A stretch of 52,121 nucleotides of DNA from Chloroflexota bacterium (GCA_017993775.1 JAGOMA010000035.1:1-52121); one strand, 5' to 3'; shown: positions 17,543-26,382, numbered from the stretch's first letter. Notes: generated from the letters alone by a model not told the origin. A program made the numbers and translations.

Positions 17543-19714
17543 CTATTCGTCCCACCATACCCAATGATAGGAAGCAACCGGATACGGCCGTGCCAACGCC
17601 GGATCCCCGGAGAAAGGCAGTTTGTTGTCCGCCGGATTAACGCTGTTGGTGCCGATGGCGTAGATATAGGCTGGTTTGCCGGCGTTCATGTTAAAGGCGG
17701 TCTGCACCCACGCTTCGCGGATTGTGCGCTGCGCCCAGGGGAACGTAATGCCCAGGAAAGAGGGCATGCGCATATTGTCTACGAGTCTTGGCCCAAAGGC
17801 GACGTCGGCCATGTTGCTGTTAAAACCGAGCAGCATGTGGGCGCCCTGGAAAGCATTGAACCATTGGCGGATTGGGGCGGTGCTGGGGGTTGGCCATTGG
17901 GCGCGCAAGGTCTGGCACGAGGCAAAACCAGCCCAGCGTAAAGTTTGGAAGCGGGCGTTGCTGCCGGGGAACCAGCTGCTATCTGTGCTGGAAGGCAGGC
18001 TGAGGCCGCCGGCGCCGCCGTGCCCGGCATAATAGGCAAAATCGACCCGATCGACGCCGTAGGTGCAATCGCCGCCGCCCAGGCTGCAATCGCGCCAGTC
18101 GCGCTCCCAGGCAGAGGCGTTCCACCAGTTGAAGCTGGAGGACCAACCGTACGCGAGCATGCTGCTGCGGAAGCCGGAGGCATCCGGGACGACGCCGCCC
18201 AAATCGGGGCCGCCTGCGCCATAGGGTGGGTAATCTGACCCGGCTTCAACGCCAAAACGGTAAACGGCCGTTACCGCAGCTGGCGCCGAAGTGGCATGGC
18301 GGGTAAACAGAGCCGCCGTTCCATTGGGTACAATGGGCAGATAAGCGGACGGGGCTACCGTGGGAATTAAATTAATGGCAGCCTGCCGGACTGCCCCATT
18401 GCTGTCTTCCACCTCTAACAAAACCGTCACGTTCGCCGGATAACCGTCGTGCGAATCGACTTGCAAATTGTTTGCCGTGGCATTTAGATTGCCTGGCGCG
18501 CCCAACGTGCCGGTGAGGACGACCGCGCCGTCGTTCAAGCTCCAGGTATAGGTGTATGGCGCAGCGCCGACGCTAATGGTTCCGGTTAGATTAACGGGAT
18601 TGCCTGGCGTGAAGCTGCTGCCGTCCGCCGGGCTGGTGATGGCCACATCGGGGCCAAAACCGGCGCTGCCACCCTCCAGCGCTGGTTCGACGATGTCGCG
18701 CAGGATGATTGTTTCGCCGCCGGTGGTTACTTCGATGCCGGAGAAACTGAGCATGGGTTCCAGCCCGGTTTGGGGTTGGGCGGCATCGTCAACCATGTAC
18801 AGCAAGGCGGGATCGGGCACGTTGATGTTGCTGGCTCCCGGAAAGCTCTCTTGGACGCGGGCGATGACGGCGTCACGGGCAGCGACCGGATCGCGGATGG
18901 GGAAATTATTGATGAAGGTGGCGGAACGGCCGTAAAACGGCATGGCCACAGCTCCCAGACCGACCACGGTGTCATCCAGCGAAAACCCGGTGTCTTGCAA
19001 GTTGGTAGTGCGGAACAAGAGCGAGATATGCCCACCTGCCCCGCCTAAGGGAACTTGTGGTGTTTGGGAAAAATTGCCGGTTTTGACAAACATGGGCACC
19101 TGGACGATTGCGCCGATGACATCTGCCGTTGGGTTTGTTGTGCTGCCGCTGGTTGCCCCCTGTGAGCTGGCATTGATCAGCGTAAAGTTATACGGGTTGG
19201 TGCTGAAATCATAATCACAGGAAAACACGTTGGGTGTGCCAATGATGGTGTTGTCGGGGAACATCTCGTTGTTCTTTAAAAAGAGGCAGGCTGCGCGCTG
19301 GGCGAGTTTAGAATCGATGGCGCCACGCGGTGTCTCCCCAAACGCTTCTGTGGGGTTATAGGCGTAAAACCCACCTGTTGCCCCATATTGCTCTAAAACG
19401 GAGTTGGTTGCTTCATTCAGGACGGTAAAACGGGAGCGACCAAGGTAAGAATCGGGTTCGGCTGGGCTGCCATTTAGCGCGGAAAAATTAGCTGCCAATC
19501 TGACAGAACCGTCACCGGTTACCTGGGGGGCTGACAAACGGAAAACGGGTAGGGGGAGACCGGTTTCAATCCAGATGCCATTGCTGGTAAGAAGACCGGA
19601 AGGCGGGGGAACGGCCGTGTCGTCCTGAGCGACAAGGTTGGTGGCCGCAGTAATGAGGAACACAAAAACGAAAAAATACAACGTAATCTGAAAGAAAACG
19701 GGCAGACGCTTCAT
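17543..19714 (-). CDS. secreted protein with Ig/PKD-like domain and possible caspase-fold C-terminal domain (DUF6345-like)
   Basis: The product is 723 residues with an N-terminal signal peptide (about 1-29). The first 340 residues are not recognised. Residues about 352-455 look like an Ig/PKD-type domain (VAITSPADGSSFTPGNPVNLTG...YTWSLNDG). The C-terminal region (about 480-723) contains GWSSSFNWWNASAWERDWRD, then AYYAGHGG (H565) and GFASCQTL (C600). A His-Gly followed by Ser-Cys after a beta strand is the layout of clan CD peptidases (caspases, gingipains), and the region resembles the DUF6345 family. Catalysis is inferred and untested. A strong AGGAGG ribosome site precedes ATG 19714. It stands alone on the minus strand with hairpins on both sides. 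Confidence 0.65.
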   Translation of the reverse strand: MKRLPVFFQITLYFFVFVFLITAATNLVAQDDTAVPPPSGLLTSNGIWIETGLPLPVFRLSAPQVTGDGSVRLAANFSALNGSPAEPDSYLGRSRFTVLNEATNSVLEQYGATGGFYAYNPTEAFGETPRGAIDSKLAQRAACLFLKNNEMFPDNTIIGTPNVFSCDYDFSTNPYNFTLINASSQGATSGSTTNPTADVIGAIVQVPMFVKTGNFSQTPQVPLGGAGGHISLLFRTTNLQDTGFSLDDTVVGLGAVAMPFYGRSATFINNFPIRDPVAARDAVIARVQESFPGASNINVPDPALLYMVDDAAQPQTGLEPMLSFSGIEVTTGGETIILRDIVEPALEGGSAGFGPDVAITSPADGSSFTPGNPVNLTGTISVGAAPYTYTWSLNDGAVVLTGTLGAPGNLNATANNLQVDSHDGYPANVTVLLEVEDSNGAVRQAAINLIPTVAPSAYLPIVPNGTAALFTRHATSAPAAVTAVYRFGVEAGSDYPPYGAGGPDLGGVVPDASGFRSSMLAYGWSSSFNWWNASAWERDWRDCSLGGGDCTYGVDRVDFAYYAGHGGAGGLSLPSSTDSSWFPGSNARFQTLRWAGFASCQTLRAQWPTPSTAPIRQWFNAFQGAHMLLGFNSNMADVAFGPRLVDNMRMPSFLGITFPWAQRTIREAWVQTAFNMNAGKPAYIYAIGTNSVNPADNKLPFSGDPALARPYPVASYHWVWWDE

Positions 19715-20160
19715 GAAAACCTCCTGAAATGTGAATGTACGAATTTAGAAATGGTAAATGCGAGTACGGCCGTTTGTCAATCGGGTGACATTGTCAATTG
19801 AAATGGAGTTCGGTTCTTGAGAGCGTACTGCGCCACAAATGAGTCTTGGTTGGCTAAAAATAGGAAAAAAGGCATAGTGAAAACACCTTTCATTTTTTGT
19901 ACACTATTCATCAGGTAGAGCCGGGAGACATACGAGAAAAATTCCTCCCCCCCAAACTGGCACGAGAGAAACGCGACTGGAACACTCGGCTTTACTCAGG
20001 GTCAATACATCCTCTTTCTCGTATGCGTATAGCCCGAAAATTCAGGTTATATGTCACCCCCCCCGACATGTGGCCTAACAAAGACAACCGCCCTTTATCA
20101 TTGGGCGGTTGTTTTTTGTCAGGCTGATTTCCGACTTTTTTGTTACAAGCGTCACGGATT
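19715..20160. other. long intergenic region with paired arms and two C/G tracts
   Basis: There is no convincing gene in these 446 bp. CATACGAGAAA (19929-19939) is perfectly complementary to TTTCTCGTATG (20015-20025), 75 nt apart. Two homopolymer C runs (near 19947-19953 and 20057-20064) lie inside and after this pair. Read on the minus strand, this could be a structured leader of the 17543-19714 gene or a separate small RNA. No known riboswitch was recognised. Confidence 0.5.
20084..20117. terminator. strong bidirectional intrinsic terminator
   Basis: ACAACCGCCC (20084-20093) and GGGCGGTTGT (20103-20112) pair perfectly around a 9-nt loop. TTTTTT follows on the plus strand and TCTTTGTT on the minus strand. 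On the minus strand it ends the LacI gene at 20161. The stronger T run faces the plus strand, where no gene is seen upstream. Confidence 0.8.
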
Positions 20161-21183
20161 TTACCGGTACCGGGAAACCGATTCACGAACTACCAGATGG
20201 GCTTTGAATGGCGAAAGATCGGGCGTTTTGCCATTGATGAAGGCCAGGATAGCCTGGGCGGCGCGCTGGCCCATTTCAACCGCCGGTTGTCTGACGGTCG
20301 TCAGGGGCGGGACGATATAGGCGGCTGACGGTTCATCATCGACGCCCACCAGAGAGACATCTTCCGGTACACGGATTCCCCGGCGGTAGAGCGCCAGGCG
20401 TGCGCCAAAGGCCATCTGATCGTTGGCGGCGAAAATGGCGCTAAACGGCCGTCCCCGCGACAACAACATCTCCACTGCCAAAACGCCTGATTGCTGCAGC
20501 AAATTCCCTTCCACTATCAAATGCGGATCGATGGGCAAGCTGGCATCTATTAACGCCTGTTTGTAGCCCTCAAATCGTTTTTCCACATCGTCAATGGCGA
20601 TTTTGTTGATGGTGGGCGCGGTAATGTGGGCAATGTGGCGGTGTCCCATGTCGAGCAGGTAGCGGGTTGCCGCATAGCCGGCTTCGTAGTTATTGACATA
20701 AAGACAATGGTCTCGGATGGGAGGGATTTCGCGGGCCACGACGACCAGCGGTGTGGTTTTGAGGATAGAGTGCAGTATTTCTGCGTCCAACTGTCCGCCG
20801 ATGATGATCAGGCCATCTACGCGCCTGTCTAGAAGCAGGTGAAGGGCATGTTTTTCCACCTTTTCATACCAACGGCCGTCTGCAAACATGGGCCAGTAAT
20901 CGCTCCCTTCAAGTCCTTGCAAAATCCCCTGCAAAATCCCATCATAAAACGGACTGCCAAAATTTTGCGTCAAGACGCCAATAGTCATTGATTGGCCGCT
21001 GGCGAGGCTCTGAGCAAAAATGTTTGGTCGGTACTGTAGTTCTTCAATCGCTTGTTGGATAGCTTCGCGTTTGGTTTTAGAAACTTCGGCGGAGCCGCGC
21101 AAAACCCTTGAAACTGTGCTAGGCGAAACATTAGCCATTTTGGCGATATGTGTAATTGTTACTTTTTTGTTCTCGGTCGTCAT
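20161..21183 (-). CDS. LacI family transcriptional regulator (first of divergent pair)
   Basis: The product is 340 residues. The N-terminal LacI helix-turn-helix reads ITHIAKMANVSPSTVSRVL, with a hinge helix ending NIFAQSLASGQ. A periplasmic-binding-type sensor domain follows (about 65-340, with IGVLTQNFGSPFYDGILQGI, FAANDQMAFGA and DVSLVGVDDEP). It should repress sugar genes until a sugar binds. The start is ATG 21183, because AGGAG lies 10 nt upstream; ATG 21213 would put that site inside the gene. It is divergent from a second LacI gene, with operators between them. Confidence 0.9.
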   Translation of the reverse strand: MTTENKKVTITHIAKMANVSPSTVSRVLRGSAEVSKTKREAIQQAIEELQYRPNIFAQSLASGQSMTIGVLTQNFGSPFYDGILQGILQGLEGSDYWPMFADGRWYEKVEKHALHLLLDRRVDGLIIIGGQLDAEILHSILKTTPLVVVAREIPPIRDHCLYVNNYEAGYAATRYLLDMGHRHIAHITAPTINKIAIDDVEKRFEGYKQALIDASLPIDPHLIVEGNLLQQSGVLAVEMLLSRGRPFSAIFAANDQMAFGARLALYRRGIRVPEDVSLVGVDDEPSAAYIVPPLTTVRQPAVEMGQRAAQAILAFINGKTPDLSPFKAHLVVRESVSRYR

Positions 21184-21227
21184 TTTTGCTTTTCTCCTGG
21201 CTAATGTCACCATTCGTTATTATTATT

Positions 21228-21247
21228 GTAACTTGAAATCATTTTCA
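21228..21247 (-). promoter_or_regulatory. candidate autoregulatory operator and -10 of the minus-strand LacI gene
   Basis: TGAAAATGATTTCA (minus strand, 21234-21247) is a dyad TGAAA-N4-TTTCA. It directly precedes TACAAT (minus strand, 21228-21233), a good -10, about 45 bp upstream of the start codon. A bound LacI protein here would block the promoter. No clear -35 was found. Confidence 0.4.
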
Positions 21248-21363
21248 TGAGCTACAAATTCGTGAAATTGGCCTGTTGCAACAATTTTGCTACATACTGC
21301 AGGGTTTTATTAGTAAAATTAACCTAAGCGAGGTCCAAAACGGCCGTTCTGTCACGAATATTA

Positions 21364-21392
21364 TTGACAAAATGAGTCGCAGATGATAGAAT
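21364..21392 (+). promoter_or_regulatory. promoter of the plus-strand LacI gene
   Basis: TTGACA (21364-21369) and TAGAAT (21387-21392) are separated by exactly 17 bp, a near-consensus sigma-70-type promoter. The first LacI operator begins 2 bp after the -10, on the expected start site. Confidence 0.7.
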
Positions 21393-21394
21393 CC

Positions 21395-21451
21395 TGAAAA
21401 CGCTTTCACAATATCGGTGCTTGAAAGCGCTTTTCTCTGAAAGCGCTTTCT
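21395..21451 (+). promoter_or_regulatory. three LacI/CcpA-type operators
   Basis: TGAAAACGCTTTCA (21395-21408), TGAAAGCGCTTTTC (21422-21435) and TGAAAGCGCTTTCT (21438-21451) match the TGWAANCGNTNWCA-type operator exactly or with one or two mismatches at the last bases. The first covers the expected transcription start. The second and third have centres 16 bp apart. Repression by one of the two flanking LacI proteins is the straightforward reading. Confidence 0.75.
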
Positions 21452-21475
21452 AATGATTTTTGGCTAGATACTGCT

Positions 21476-22516
21476 ATGAACGGCAAAGTGACCCTTAAAG
21501 AAATCAGTCAAATGGCCCAAGTGTCGCCTTCAACGGTTTCGCGGGTCATCAATGATTACCCGAATGTCAGCCAGGCCGTTCGCGAACGCGTTCTTTCGGT
21601 TGTCCGTGAAACGGGGTACCAGCCTAATCCCGCCGCCCGCTCTCTCGCATTGGGCAAATCGCAGGTCTTCGGCCTGATCATCCCCAAATCGGCCGCCTCT
21701 GTTTGCGCCGATCCTTTCTTTTCGTATGTGATCCAGGGGGTAGTCGCCGCCTGTAAAACTTACGATTATGTGTTATCCCTGGTCCTTTTTCACACCATTC
21801 AAGATGAATCTCGCAGTGTGGGTCGTATTTTGAGCCAACAAATGCTCGATGGTGTGATTATGACCGCCACCCAGCGCGACAACCAATCGGTTTACCAGTT
21901 GTTGGATTCGGGCATCCCGTTTGTGTTGATTGGCCAGCATGATAGTGATCAGGTGAGTTTTGTGGATTCGGATAATCAGGCGGGCGCGTACACGGCCGTT
22001 ACCCACCTTGTCCGTCTTGGTTATCAGCGCATCGCCGCCATCACCGGACCGCTCAACAATCTGGCTGCCGTCCAGCGCAAACAGGGGTACCTGCAAGCTC
22101 TGACCGACCGGGATCACCAGTTGGATGAAGCCTTGGTTGCGGAAGGGGATTTTACCGAAGTGAGCGGGTATACGGCCATGCGGAAATTGCTGCCCCAACG
22201 GCCAGACGCCGTATTTGTTTCTTCGGACCTGATGGCCCAGGGAGCGCTGCGGGCCATCAATCAAGAGGGGCTGTCTGTGCCAGACGACGTGGCTTTGGTG
22301 GGGTATGATGATTTACCGCCGGCTGCGCAAACAAACCCGCCCCTGACTACCATACGCCAACCGATAAAACGCGCCGGTCAAACGGCCGTTGAAACGTTAA
22401 TCGACCTTTTAGCCCATGGAAATGAGCCACCGCGCCGCATTATCTTGCCCACCGAATTGGTAATTCGGCAATCTTGCAGCGCCGCACGGCCGTTAATAAG
22501 GGAGGTGATGCACTAG
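21476..22516 (+). CDS. LacI family transcriptional regulator of the glucan locus
   Basis: The product is 346 residues. The LacI helix-turn-helix reads TLKEISQMAQVSPSTVSRVIN, with hinge AARSLALGKSQ. The sensor domain (about 60-335) has FGLIIPKSA, VFVSSDLMAQGALRA, DDVALVGYDDLPPA and TTIRQP, all typical. It precedes the binding-protein gene by 99 bp, in which another operator lies, so control of the transport and glycanase genes is likely. Its own promoter carries three operators, indicating autoregulation or cross-control with the divergent LacI. Confidence 0.9.
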   Translation: MNGKVTLKEISQMAQVSPSTVSRVINDYPNVSQAVRERVLSVVRETGYQPNPAARSLALGKSQVFGLIIPKSAASVCADPFFSYVIQGVVAACKTYDYVLSLVLFHTIQDESRSVGRILSQQMLDGVIMTATQRDNQSVYQLLDSGIPFVLIGQHDSDQVSFVDSDNQAGAYTAVTHLVRLGYQRIAAITGPLNNLAAVQRKQGYLQALTDRDHQLDEALVAEGDFTEVSGYTAMRKLLPQRPDAVFVSSDLMAQGALRAINQEGLSVPDDVALVGYDDLPPAAQTNPPLTTIRQPIKRAGQTAVETLIDLLAHGNEPPRRIILPTELVIRQSCSAARPLIREVMH

Positions 22517-22553
22517 CCATAGGAGAAGAATAATCGAAACGCCGCTAACCGTA

Positions 22554-22567
22554 TGAAACCGCTTGCA
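22554..22567 (+). promoter_or_regulatory. LacI-type operator before the sugar-binding protein gene
   Basis: TGAAACCGCTTGCA matches the TGWAANCGNTNWCA operator with one mismatch. It lies 49 bp upstream of the binding-protein start. It is the same type as the three sites before the LacI gene and so links regulator and transporter. Confidence 0.55.
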
Positions 22568-22615
22568 GAGCGGATTTTAGTTAAAAGTTTTAATTAGAGA
22601 GTAAGGAGAATATAA

Positions 22616-24115
22616 ATGAACAAGTCACGTTTTGCCTGGCTTTTAAGCTTGTTGGTCATCTTGGCCCTGGCTTTAGCCGCATGTGGTGGCAGCGCGGAAC
22701 CTGCTGCTGATACAGCCACAACCTCGGAAACGGCCGCCGAAGAAGCAGCCCCCGTAGAAGAAGCAGCCCCGGTAGAAGAAGCCGCTGCCCCCACCGAAGC
22801 CCCAGCTCCTACTGAAGCTCCGGCCGCTGACACCACAACCTCCTCCGATGGTCCCATCGAAATTCGTTGGTTCATTGGTTTAGGCGCTGGTGGTAACCCC
22901 GAAGAAATCGAAAAAGAAAACGCCTTCGCAGAGAAATTCAACGCTGCCTACGGCGATCAGTACAAACTGGTCCTCGACATCGTCCAAAATGAAACCGCCT
23001 ACGACGTTCTGAAAACCCAAATCGCCTCTGGTGACGTGCCCGACATCGTTGGTCCCGTTGGTGTACGCGGTATGTACAGCTTTGAAGGCGCCTGGCTCGA
23101 TATGGCTCCTTACATCGAATCCACCAATCTGGACATAAGCGACTTCAACCCCGCTCTCGTCGAGTTCTACCAATTCGAAGGCCAGGGCCAGGTTGGTTTG
23201 CCCTTTGCCGTTTATCCAACAGCCCTGTGGTATAACAAAGACCTGTTCGACGAAGCCGGATTGGAATACCCGCCGCACGAGTGGGGCGCTCCTTACGCTG
23301 ATGGCGACGCCTGGACCTTTGACAAACTGCGCGAGTTGGCTATGTTCCTGACCGTCGATGCCAATGGCAACGATGCCACCATGGATGGATTCGATCCTGA
23401 CAACACTGTTCAATTCGGTTACCATCCGATGTGGACAGATATCCGTGGGCAATGGACCTTCTTTGGCGCGGGTAGTTTTGCCGACGCCGATGGTAATGCT
23501 GTGATGCCAGAGGTTTGGCGCGAAGCAGCCCAATGGGCCTACGACGCCATGTGGACAGATCATTTCTGGCCCAATGACAATTACGTCAACAGCGACTTGC
23601 TGGCTCAGGGCAACACCTTTGGTTCCGGCAACGTAGCCATGAACCCGAACCACACCTGGTACACCTGCTGTTTTGAAGGCGTAAACTGGGACGTAGCCGC
23701 GATTCCTTCTTACAATGGCAACCTCACCGCCAAACTTCATGCTGACACCTTCGGTATCATGAAGGGCACGAAGAATCCGGATGCCGCTTTTGCAGTTTAC
23801 ACCCTGTTGACAGGTGAATTCGCTCCCGACCTTGTCGAAATCTACGGCGCCTTCCCCGGTCGTACCAGCCTGCAAGAATCGGCCATGGCCAAGATGCAGG
23901 AGAACTTCCCGGATGCCGATCTGCAAGTTTTCGTGGATGCTCTGAACTATCCTGACAACCCCAACCACGAATCCGGTATGCCTAACTTCCTCAAGGCTAG
24001 CGACGTATACGGCACGTTTGGAGCCATGTATCAAAGCACCCCAGGTCTTGACCTGAATGCTGAGATCGACAAACTGATTGCAGAACTGCAAACAGTCTTT
24101 GATGAAGTGAAATAG
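22616..24115 (+). CDS. sugar ABC transporter substrate-binding lipoprotein
   Basis: The product is 499 residues. The lipoprotein signal has Cys23 in LALAAC, followed by a low-complexity Ala/Pro/Glu linker (about 27-80). An extracellular-solute-binding fold of the carbohydrate uptake-1 type follows: IEIRWFIGLG, AFAEKFNAAYGDQYKLVLDIVQ, LPFAVYPTALWYNKDLFDEAGL, MAMNPNHTWY-like stretch near 345, and DAAFAVYTLLTG. It would capture oligosaccharides outside the cell for the two permeases. The locus suggests beta-glucan oligomers. The gene has no ACGGCCGT and uses regular codons, as expected of a highly expressed gene. Strong AAGGAG ribosome site. Confidence 0.9.
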   Translation: MNKSRFAWLLSLLVILALALAACGGSAEPAADTATTSETAAEEAAPVEEAAPVEEAAAPTEAPAPTEAPAADTTTSSDGPIEIRWFIGLGAGGNPEEIEKENAFAEKFNAAYGDQYKLVLDIVQNETAYDVLKTQIASGDVPDIVGPVGVRGMYSFEGAWLDMAPYIESTNLDISDFNPALVEFYQFEGQGQVGLPFAVYPTALWYNKDLFDEAGLEYPPHEWGAPYADGDAWTFDKLRELAMFLTVDANGNDATMDGFDPDNTVQFGYHPMWTDIRGQWTFFGAGSFADADGNAVMPEVWREAAQWAYDAMWTDHFWPNDNYVNSDLLAQGNTFGSGNVAMNPNHTWYTCCFEGVNWDVAAIPSYNGNLTAKLHADTFGIMKGTKNPDAAFAVYTLLTGEFAPDLVEIYGAFPGRTSLQESAMAKMQENFPDADLQVFVDALNYPDNPNHESGMPNFLKASDVYGTFGAMYQSTPGLDLNAEIDKLIAELQTVFDEVK

Positions 24116-24130
24116 CATCACATTAAGAAA

Positions 24131-24170
24131 AGAGGCAGGGGTGGCGCATGCCGCTCCTGTCTCTTTTTTT
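24131..24170 (+). terminator. intrinsic terminator between binding-protein and permease genes
   Basis: AGAGGCAGGGGTGGC and GCCGCTCCTGTCTCT form a 15-bp stem with G-U pairs around GCAT, followed by TTTTTTT. Its position suggests partial readthrough, giving more binding protein than permease. Confidence 0.8.
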
Positions 24171-24277
24171 AGGGAGCGCTAAAAGGATAACTTGGGGGCG
24201 TATGGTTTGTGACGCGGCTATGGTTGAGGATCTAACCTTTTCCCCTTGAGTTTTGTGCATAGTAGAGGAGAAAACTT

Positions 24278-25240
24278 ATGGCAACACCAGACCTGGCTCA
24301 GTCTGTGCAAGCAACAGGCTCAAAGTCTAAACGGATGTCTAGTAGGGAACGTGAGCAGATGAAGTGGGGCTTGTTCTTCATTTCACCCTGGCTCATCGGA
24401 TTTCTTGTCTTTACCTTAATTCCCGTCGTTGCTACCCTCGTCTTAGCTTTTACCGATTACAACCCGGTTCAACCAGACATAGTGAAATTTATTGGTCTCA
24501 AGAATTTCTCCACGATGCTCACGGATGCCAAGGTGTGGACATCATTGGGAGTGACCGTTAAGTATGCCTTTCTGGCGATTCCCATCACCTTTGGGTTTGG
24601 GCTGCTGCTCGCCACGTTGGTGAATTCTTCAAACTTGAAGGTGAGCGAGGGCTTTCGCACCTTGTTCTACATGCCGGCGATGATTCCCATTGTGGCGGCT
24701 GGCGTTATTTGGGCTGGCGTAGCCAATACCCAAACGGGTTGGATTAACCTGGGCCTTGGGGCAGTGGGGCTTCCCACGCCAGACTGGCTCAATTCAACTA
24801 CCTGGATTTACCCATTGTTGGTTTTGATTGGTTTATGGGGCACCGGCAACTTGATGTTGACATTGATGGCCGGTATGCAGGGTGTGCCGAGCGAAATCTA
24901 TGAAGCGGCGGTTATTGATGGCGCCAATGGTTGGCAGCGTTTTGTCAACATCACGATTCCCATGATTTCGCCGGTTATCTTCTACAACCTCACCCTCATG
25001 ATCATTGGCGCGTTCAAATATTTTGACCTTGCCTATGTTCTAAAAAATGGGACTGGAGGGCCTCAGGATGCGACGCTTTTCTACGCGCTGAACTTCTATA
25101 AAAACTCCTTTGAATACAATTTAATGGGGTACGGTTCAGCGTTGGCCTGGGTGTTGTTCCTGATCGTGTTAGCTTTAACGGCCGTTCTTTTCGCCACCTC
25201 TGGTCGGTGGGTTTATTACGCCGCCGGTGATGGGAGTTAA
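24278..25240 (+). CDS. sugar ABC transporter permease, MalF type
   Basis: The product is 320 residues with six predicted membrane segments. The first begins LFFISPWLIGFLVFTLIP, typical of the MalF/UgpA family. The EAA loop reads EIYEAAVIDGANGWQRFVNITIPMISP, the cytoplasmic contact for the ATPase. It forms a heterodimer with the next gene product to import oligosaccharides. The stop overlaps the next start (TAATG). GAGGAG precedes ATG 24278. No ATPase gene is present in this locus. Confidence 0.92.
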   Translation: MATPDLAQSVQATGSKSKRMSSREREQMKWGLFFISPWLIGFLVFTLIPVVATLVLAFTDYNPVQPDIVKFIGLKNFSTMLTDAKVWTSLGVTVKYAFLAIPITFGFGLLLATLVNSSNLKVSEGFRTLFYMPAMIPIVAAGVIWAGVANTQTGWINLGLGAVGLPTPDWLNSTTWIYPLLVLIGLWGTGNLMLTLMAGMQGVPSEIYEAAVIDGANGWQRFVNITIPMISPVIFYNLTLMIIGAFKYFDLAYVLKNGTGGPQDATLFYALNFYKNSFEYNLMGYGSALAWVLFLIVLALTAVLFATSGRWVYYAAGDGS

Positions 25241-26304
25241 TGACCATGGCAAATTTAGCTTTACCCAAACGTTCTTACCACCAACGAGAACTCTTAAACA
25301 AAGTACTGGTTACCAGCATCGCTCTTTTCCTCCTGATTGTTTTCCTGGCTCCGTTGGGTTATATGTTCACAACGGCCATCAAAAGCGATTCCCAAATGAG
25401 CGACCCTCAGGCGCCGGTTATTTGGCCGCACTCCAAGGCGACGTTCGAGTACAACGGTGAGTCGCTTGAGCTGTTCAATGTGCCGATTAATGACGAAGTC
25501 CAGGAATTGGCCATGGTCAATAAAACACGCACCTCGAGCGAGTTCATTGACCCGAATAACCCGGACGCCGGCACAATTATGTGGGAAGGCAACTGGCGCA
25601 CGCTGGACCCCGTGTACGTGCGAGATCCACAATGGCAAAATTTCAAGAAAGCCTGGGACGATTTGAAATTCCCGCAATTGTTCTTGAACACGCTGGTCAT
25701 TGCCGGGTTTGGTACGCTGGGGGCAGTTGGTTCTTCTGTTTTTGTGGCTTATGGTTTTGCCCGGTTTAACTTCAAGGGCAAGAATATCCTCTTCATGATT
25801 CTGATCGCCACGATCATTCTGCCTGTCCAGGCGACGCTAATCCCCACCTTCATTTTCTTCTCGCGGATAGGCTGGACGAATACGCTTTTGCCGCTGATTG
25901 TGCCGCATTTTTTTGCTAACGCGTATAACGTGTTTTTGATGCGGCAGTACTTTATGCAAATTCCGCGGGCGATGGACGAGGCGGCAATGATTGATGGGGC
26001 GGGGCGCTTGCGCACCTTCTGGTCGGTTATTTTACCGCAGTCGATTCCGGCGCTCACGGCCGTTTCCCTCTTCCACTTCTTCTTCGCCTGGAACGACTTC
26101 TTCTCCCCTCTGGTCTACCTGGCCTCCAAGCCAGAACTGTGGCCGCTTTCCGTTGGCTTGCAGCGCTTCAATGCTCTGTACGGCCGTCAACCCAATCTCA
26201 TCCAGGCGGGGGCGCTCATTACCCTTGTGCTGCCGGTGCTTATCTTCTTCTTTGCCCAACGCATCTTTATGCAAGGCATCGTCTTTACCGGTGTAGACAA
26301 ATAA
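25240..26304 (+). CDS. sugar ABC transporter permease, MalG type
   Basis: The product is 354 residues, longer than the usual about 280, because a roughly 80-residue extracytoplasmic segment (about 45-130, rich in acidic and Asn residues) sits between membrane segments 1 and 2. The EAA loop reads RAMDEAAMIDGAGRLRTFWSVILPQSIPA, and the C-terminus (FFFAQRIFMQGIVFTGVDK) is typical of MalG. Translationally coupled to the MalF-type gene by a TAATG overlap. The extra loop might contact the binding protein or the polysaccharide; that is inference. Confidence 0.92.
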   Translation: MTMANLALPKRSYHQRELLNKVLVTSIALFLLIVFLAPLGYMFTTAIKSDSQMSDPQAPVIWPHSKATFEYNGESLELFNVPINDEVQELAMVNKTRTSSEFIDPNNPDAGTIMWEGNWRTLDPVYVRDPQWQNFKKAWDDLKFPQLFLNTLVIAGFGTLGAVGSSVFVAYGFARFNFKGKNILFMILIATIILPVQATLIPTFIFFSRIGWTNTLLPLIVPHFFANAYNVFLMRQYFMQIPRAMDEAAMIDGAGRLRTFWSVILPQSIPALTAVSLFHFFFAWNDFFSPLVYLASKPELWPLSVGLQRFNALYGRQPNLIQAGALITLVLPVLIFFFAQRIFMQGIVFTGVDK

Positions 26305-26330
26305 CAAATAAAGCAGTTTTACCAAATTAA

Positions 26331-26376
26331 AATGGGATTGCCCCCTGTCCTGAAACGTAAGGTGGGCAATCCCATT
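26331..26376 (+). terminator. hairpin after the permease genes
   Basis: AATGGGATTGCCC (26331-26343) pairs perfectly with GGGCAATCCCATT (26364-26376) around a 20-nt loop. It lies 26 bp after the permease stop. No T tract follows, so it may terminate weakly or protect the transcript end. Confidence 0.5.
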
Positions 26377-26382
26377 CGCATC

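Noticed and set aside
19897..20127. Plus-strand 76-codon ORF in the 19715-20160 gap.
   Set aside because: It has no ribosome site, runs through both C tracts and the terminator stem, and has no recognisable product.
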